Part shown: positions 5,555 through 5,771 of the stretch, piece by piece
Numbering within the stretch: position 1 is the stretch's first letter
Layout of the letters: every line of letters begins with the position of its first letter
NCBI GenBank assembly: GCA_023412175.1
Contig: JAEYOB010000181.1
Span: 1 to 5,771, forward strand
Length of the DNA: 5,771 nt
Direction: 5' to 3'
Source: Pseudomonadota bacterium
Lineage (GTDB): Bacteria > Pseudomonadota > Alphaproteobacteria > Azospirillales > Azospirillaceae
Position numbers and translations under genes: made by a program
Notes under the pieces: model-generated
Database searches by the model: none
What the model was told of the DNA's origin: nothing
What the model saw: the letters and a program-made list of their open reading frames with translations, nothing else

Positions 5555-5771
5555 ATGGCAGATCCGAATGGCGGGGCCGGCGGTGGTGGATGGGGTGGAG
5601 GGGGAGGCAAAGGACCGGGGAGCGGTTCTGTGCAACAGCCTCCTCGGACACCTTCCAGAGAGGGAGTGGTCAAGGGCAGCGTTCGCGGACCGAGCAACGT
5701 ATCAAATCCCGTCCCGCCGCCCCCGAAGAAGGGGGGATTAGCGATGCCGACGCTGGATGATCAGCTACACG
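5555..5771 (+). CDS. Gly/Pro-rich protein, N-terminal 72 residues (continues off the right edge)
   Basis: An open frame begins at ATG 5555 and is still open at the window end. AGGCGG (5544-5549) lies 5 nt before the ATG, an in-frame TAG (5543-5545) closes the frame upstream, and a promoter-like pair lies about 60 nt away. The product opens with a glycine-rich stretch (MADPNGGAGGGGWGGGGGKG). A Pro/Ser/Arg/Lys-rich, disordered-looking segment follows, including QQPPRTPSRE (27-36) and NPVPPPPKKGG (51-61), then MPTLDDQLH. No signal peptide or membrane segment is visible. Codon use differs from the rest of the window: GGA and GGT glycine, AGA, TTA, CTA, GTA, TCT, TCA and CCT all occur in 72 codons, suggesting acquisition. 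Gly-rich N-termini occur in colicin-type bacteriocins, where they form the translocation region, and in other secreted or modular toxins, but nothing here proves that. The function is unknown. Confidence 0.6.
   Translation, partial: MADPNGGAGGGGWGGGGGKGPGSGSVQQPPRTPSREGVVKGSVRGPSNVSNPVPPPPKKGGLAMPTLDDQLH

Noticed and set aside
5273..5635. 120-codon minus-strand frame with a hydrophobic Val/Cys-rich segment
   Set aside because: The apparent membrane segment is simply translation of the GT repeats (Val/Cys alternation). There is no ribosome-binding support, and it overlaps the Gly-rich ORF and its promoter-like region.
1..5771. tRNA, rRNA or insertion-sequence transposase genes
   Set aside because: No cloverleaf-like segment, rRNA-like stretch or transposase motif was seen in any frame.

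Overview
The window comes from a GC-rich alphaproteobacterium, most likely an Azospirillum-like member of the Rhodospirillales. The basis is strong G/C third-position bias, the order fabI then aroC, a FabI with the alphaproteobacterial [15 protein letters not shown] segment, and a chemoreceptor of a type abundant in motile soil alphaproteobacteria. The genus is an inference; no species can be named from this sequence.

Layout. (1) Positions 1-1021, minus strand: a two-gene unit, fabI (NADH-dependent enoyl-ACP reductase, last step of each fatty-acid elongation cycle) followed 7 nt later by the first 51 codons of aroC (chorismate synthase), which leaves the window on the left. A good sigma-70-like promoter for fabI lies in the 107-bp divergent spacer. 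(2) 1129-2511, plus strand: a YihY/BrkB-family inner-membrane protein with a long cytosolic C-terminal region. Its stop codon sits inside a 22-nt perfect palindrome. (3) 2595-3152, plus strand: mntP, a manganese exporter, preceded by a short leader with a second dyad. (4) A long GC-rich hairpin at 3162-3210 separates mntP from a convergent gene. (5) 3222-4928, minus strand: a complete transmembrane methyl-accepting chemotaxis protein. (6) 4929-5554: 626 bp with no intact gene. It holds the chemoreceptor leader, the C-terminal end of an otherwise missing minus-strand gene (5184 to about 5258) with its hairpins, then an abrupt change to AT-richer DNA with a CA/GT repeat cluster and a promoter-like region. 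(7) 5555-5771, plus strand: the start of a Gly/Pro-rich protein with codon use unlike the rest, running off the right edge.

Regions 1-5 look like ordinary chromosomal housekeeping and accessory genes: lipid and aromatic biosynthesis, membrane protein, metal homeostasis, chemotaxis. The right-hand 500 bp look acquired: a host gene appears cut near 5255-5265, base composition changes there, and a repeat-bearing promoter region leads into a foreign-looking Gly-rich ORF. This is the most interesting part of the window, but the element itself lies mostly outside it, so its nature cannot be settled here.
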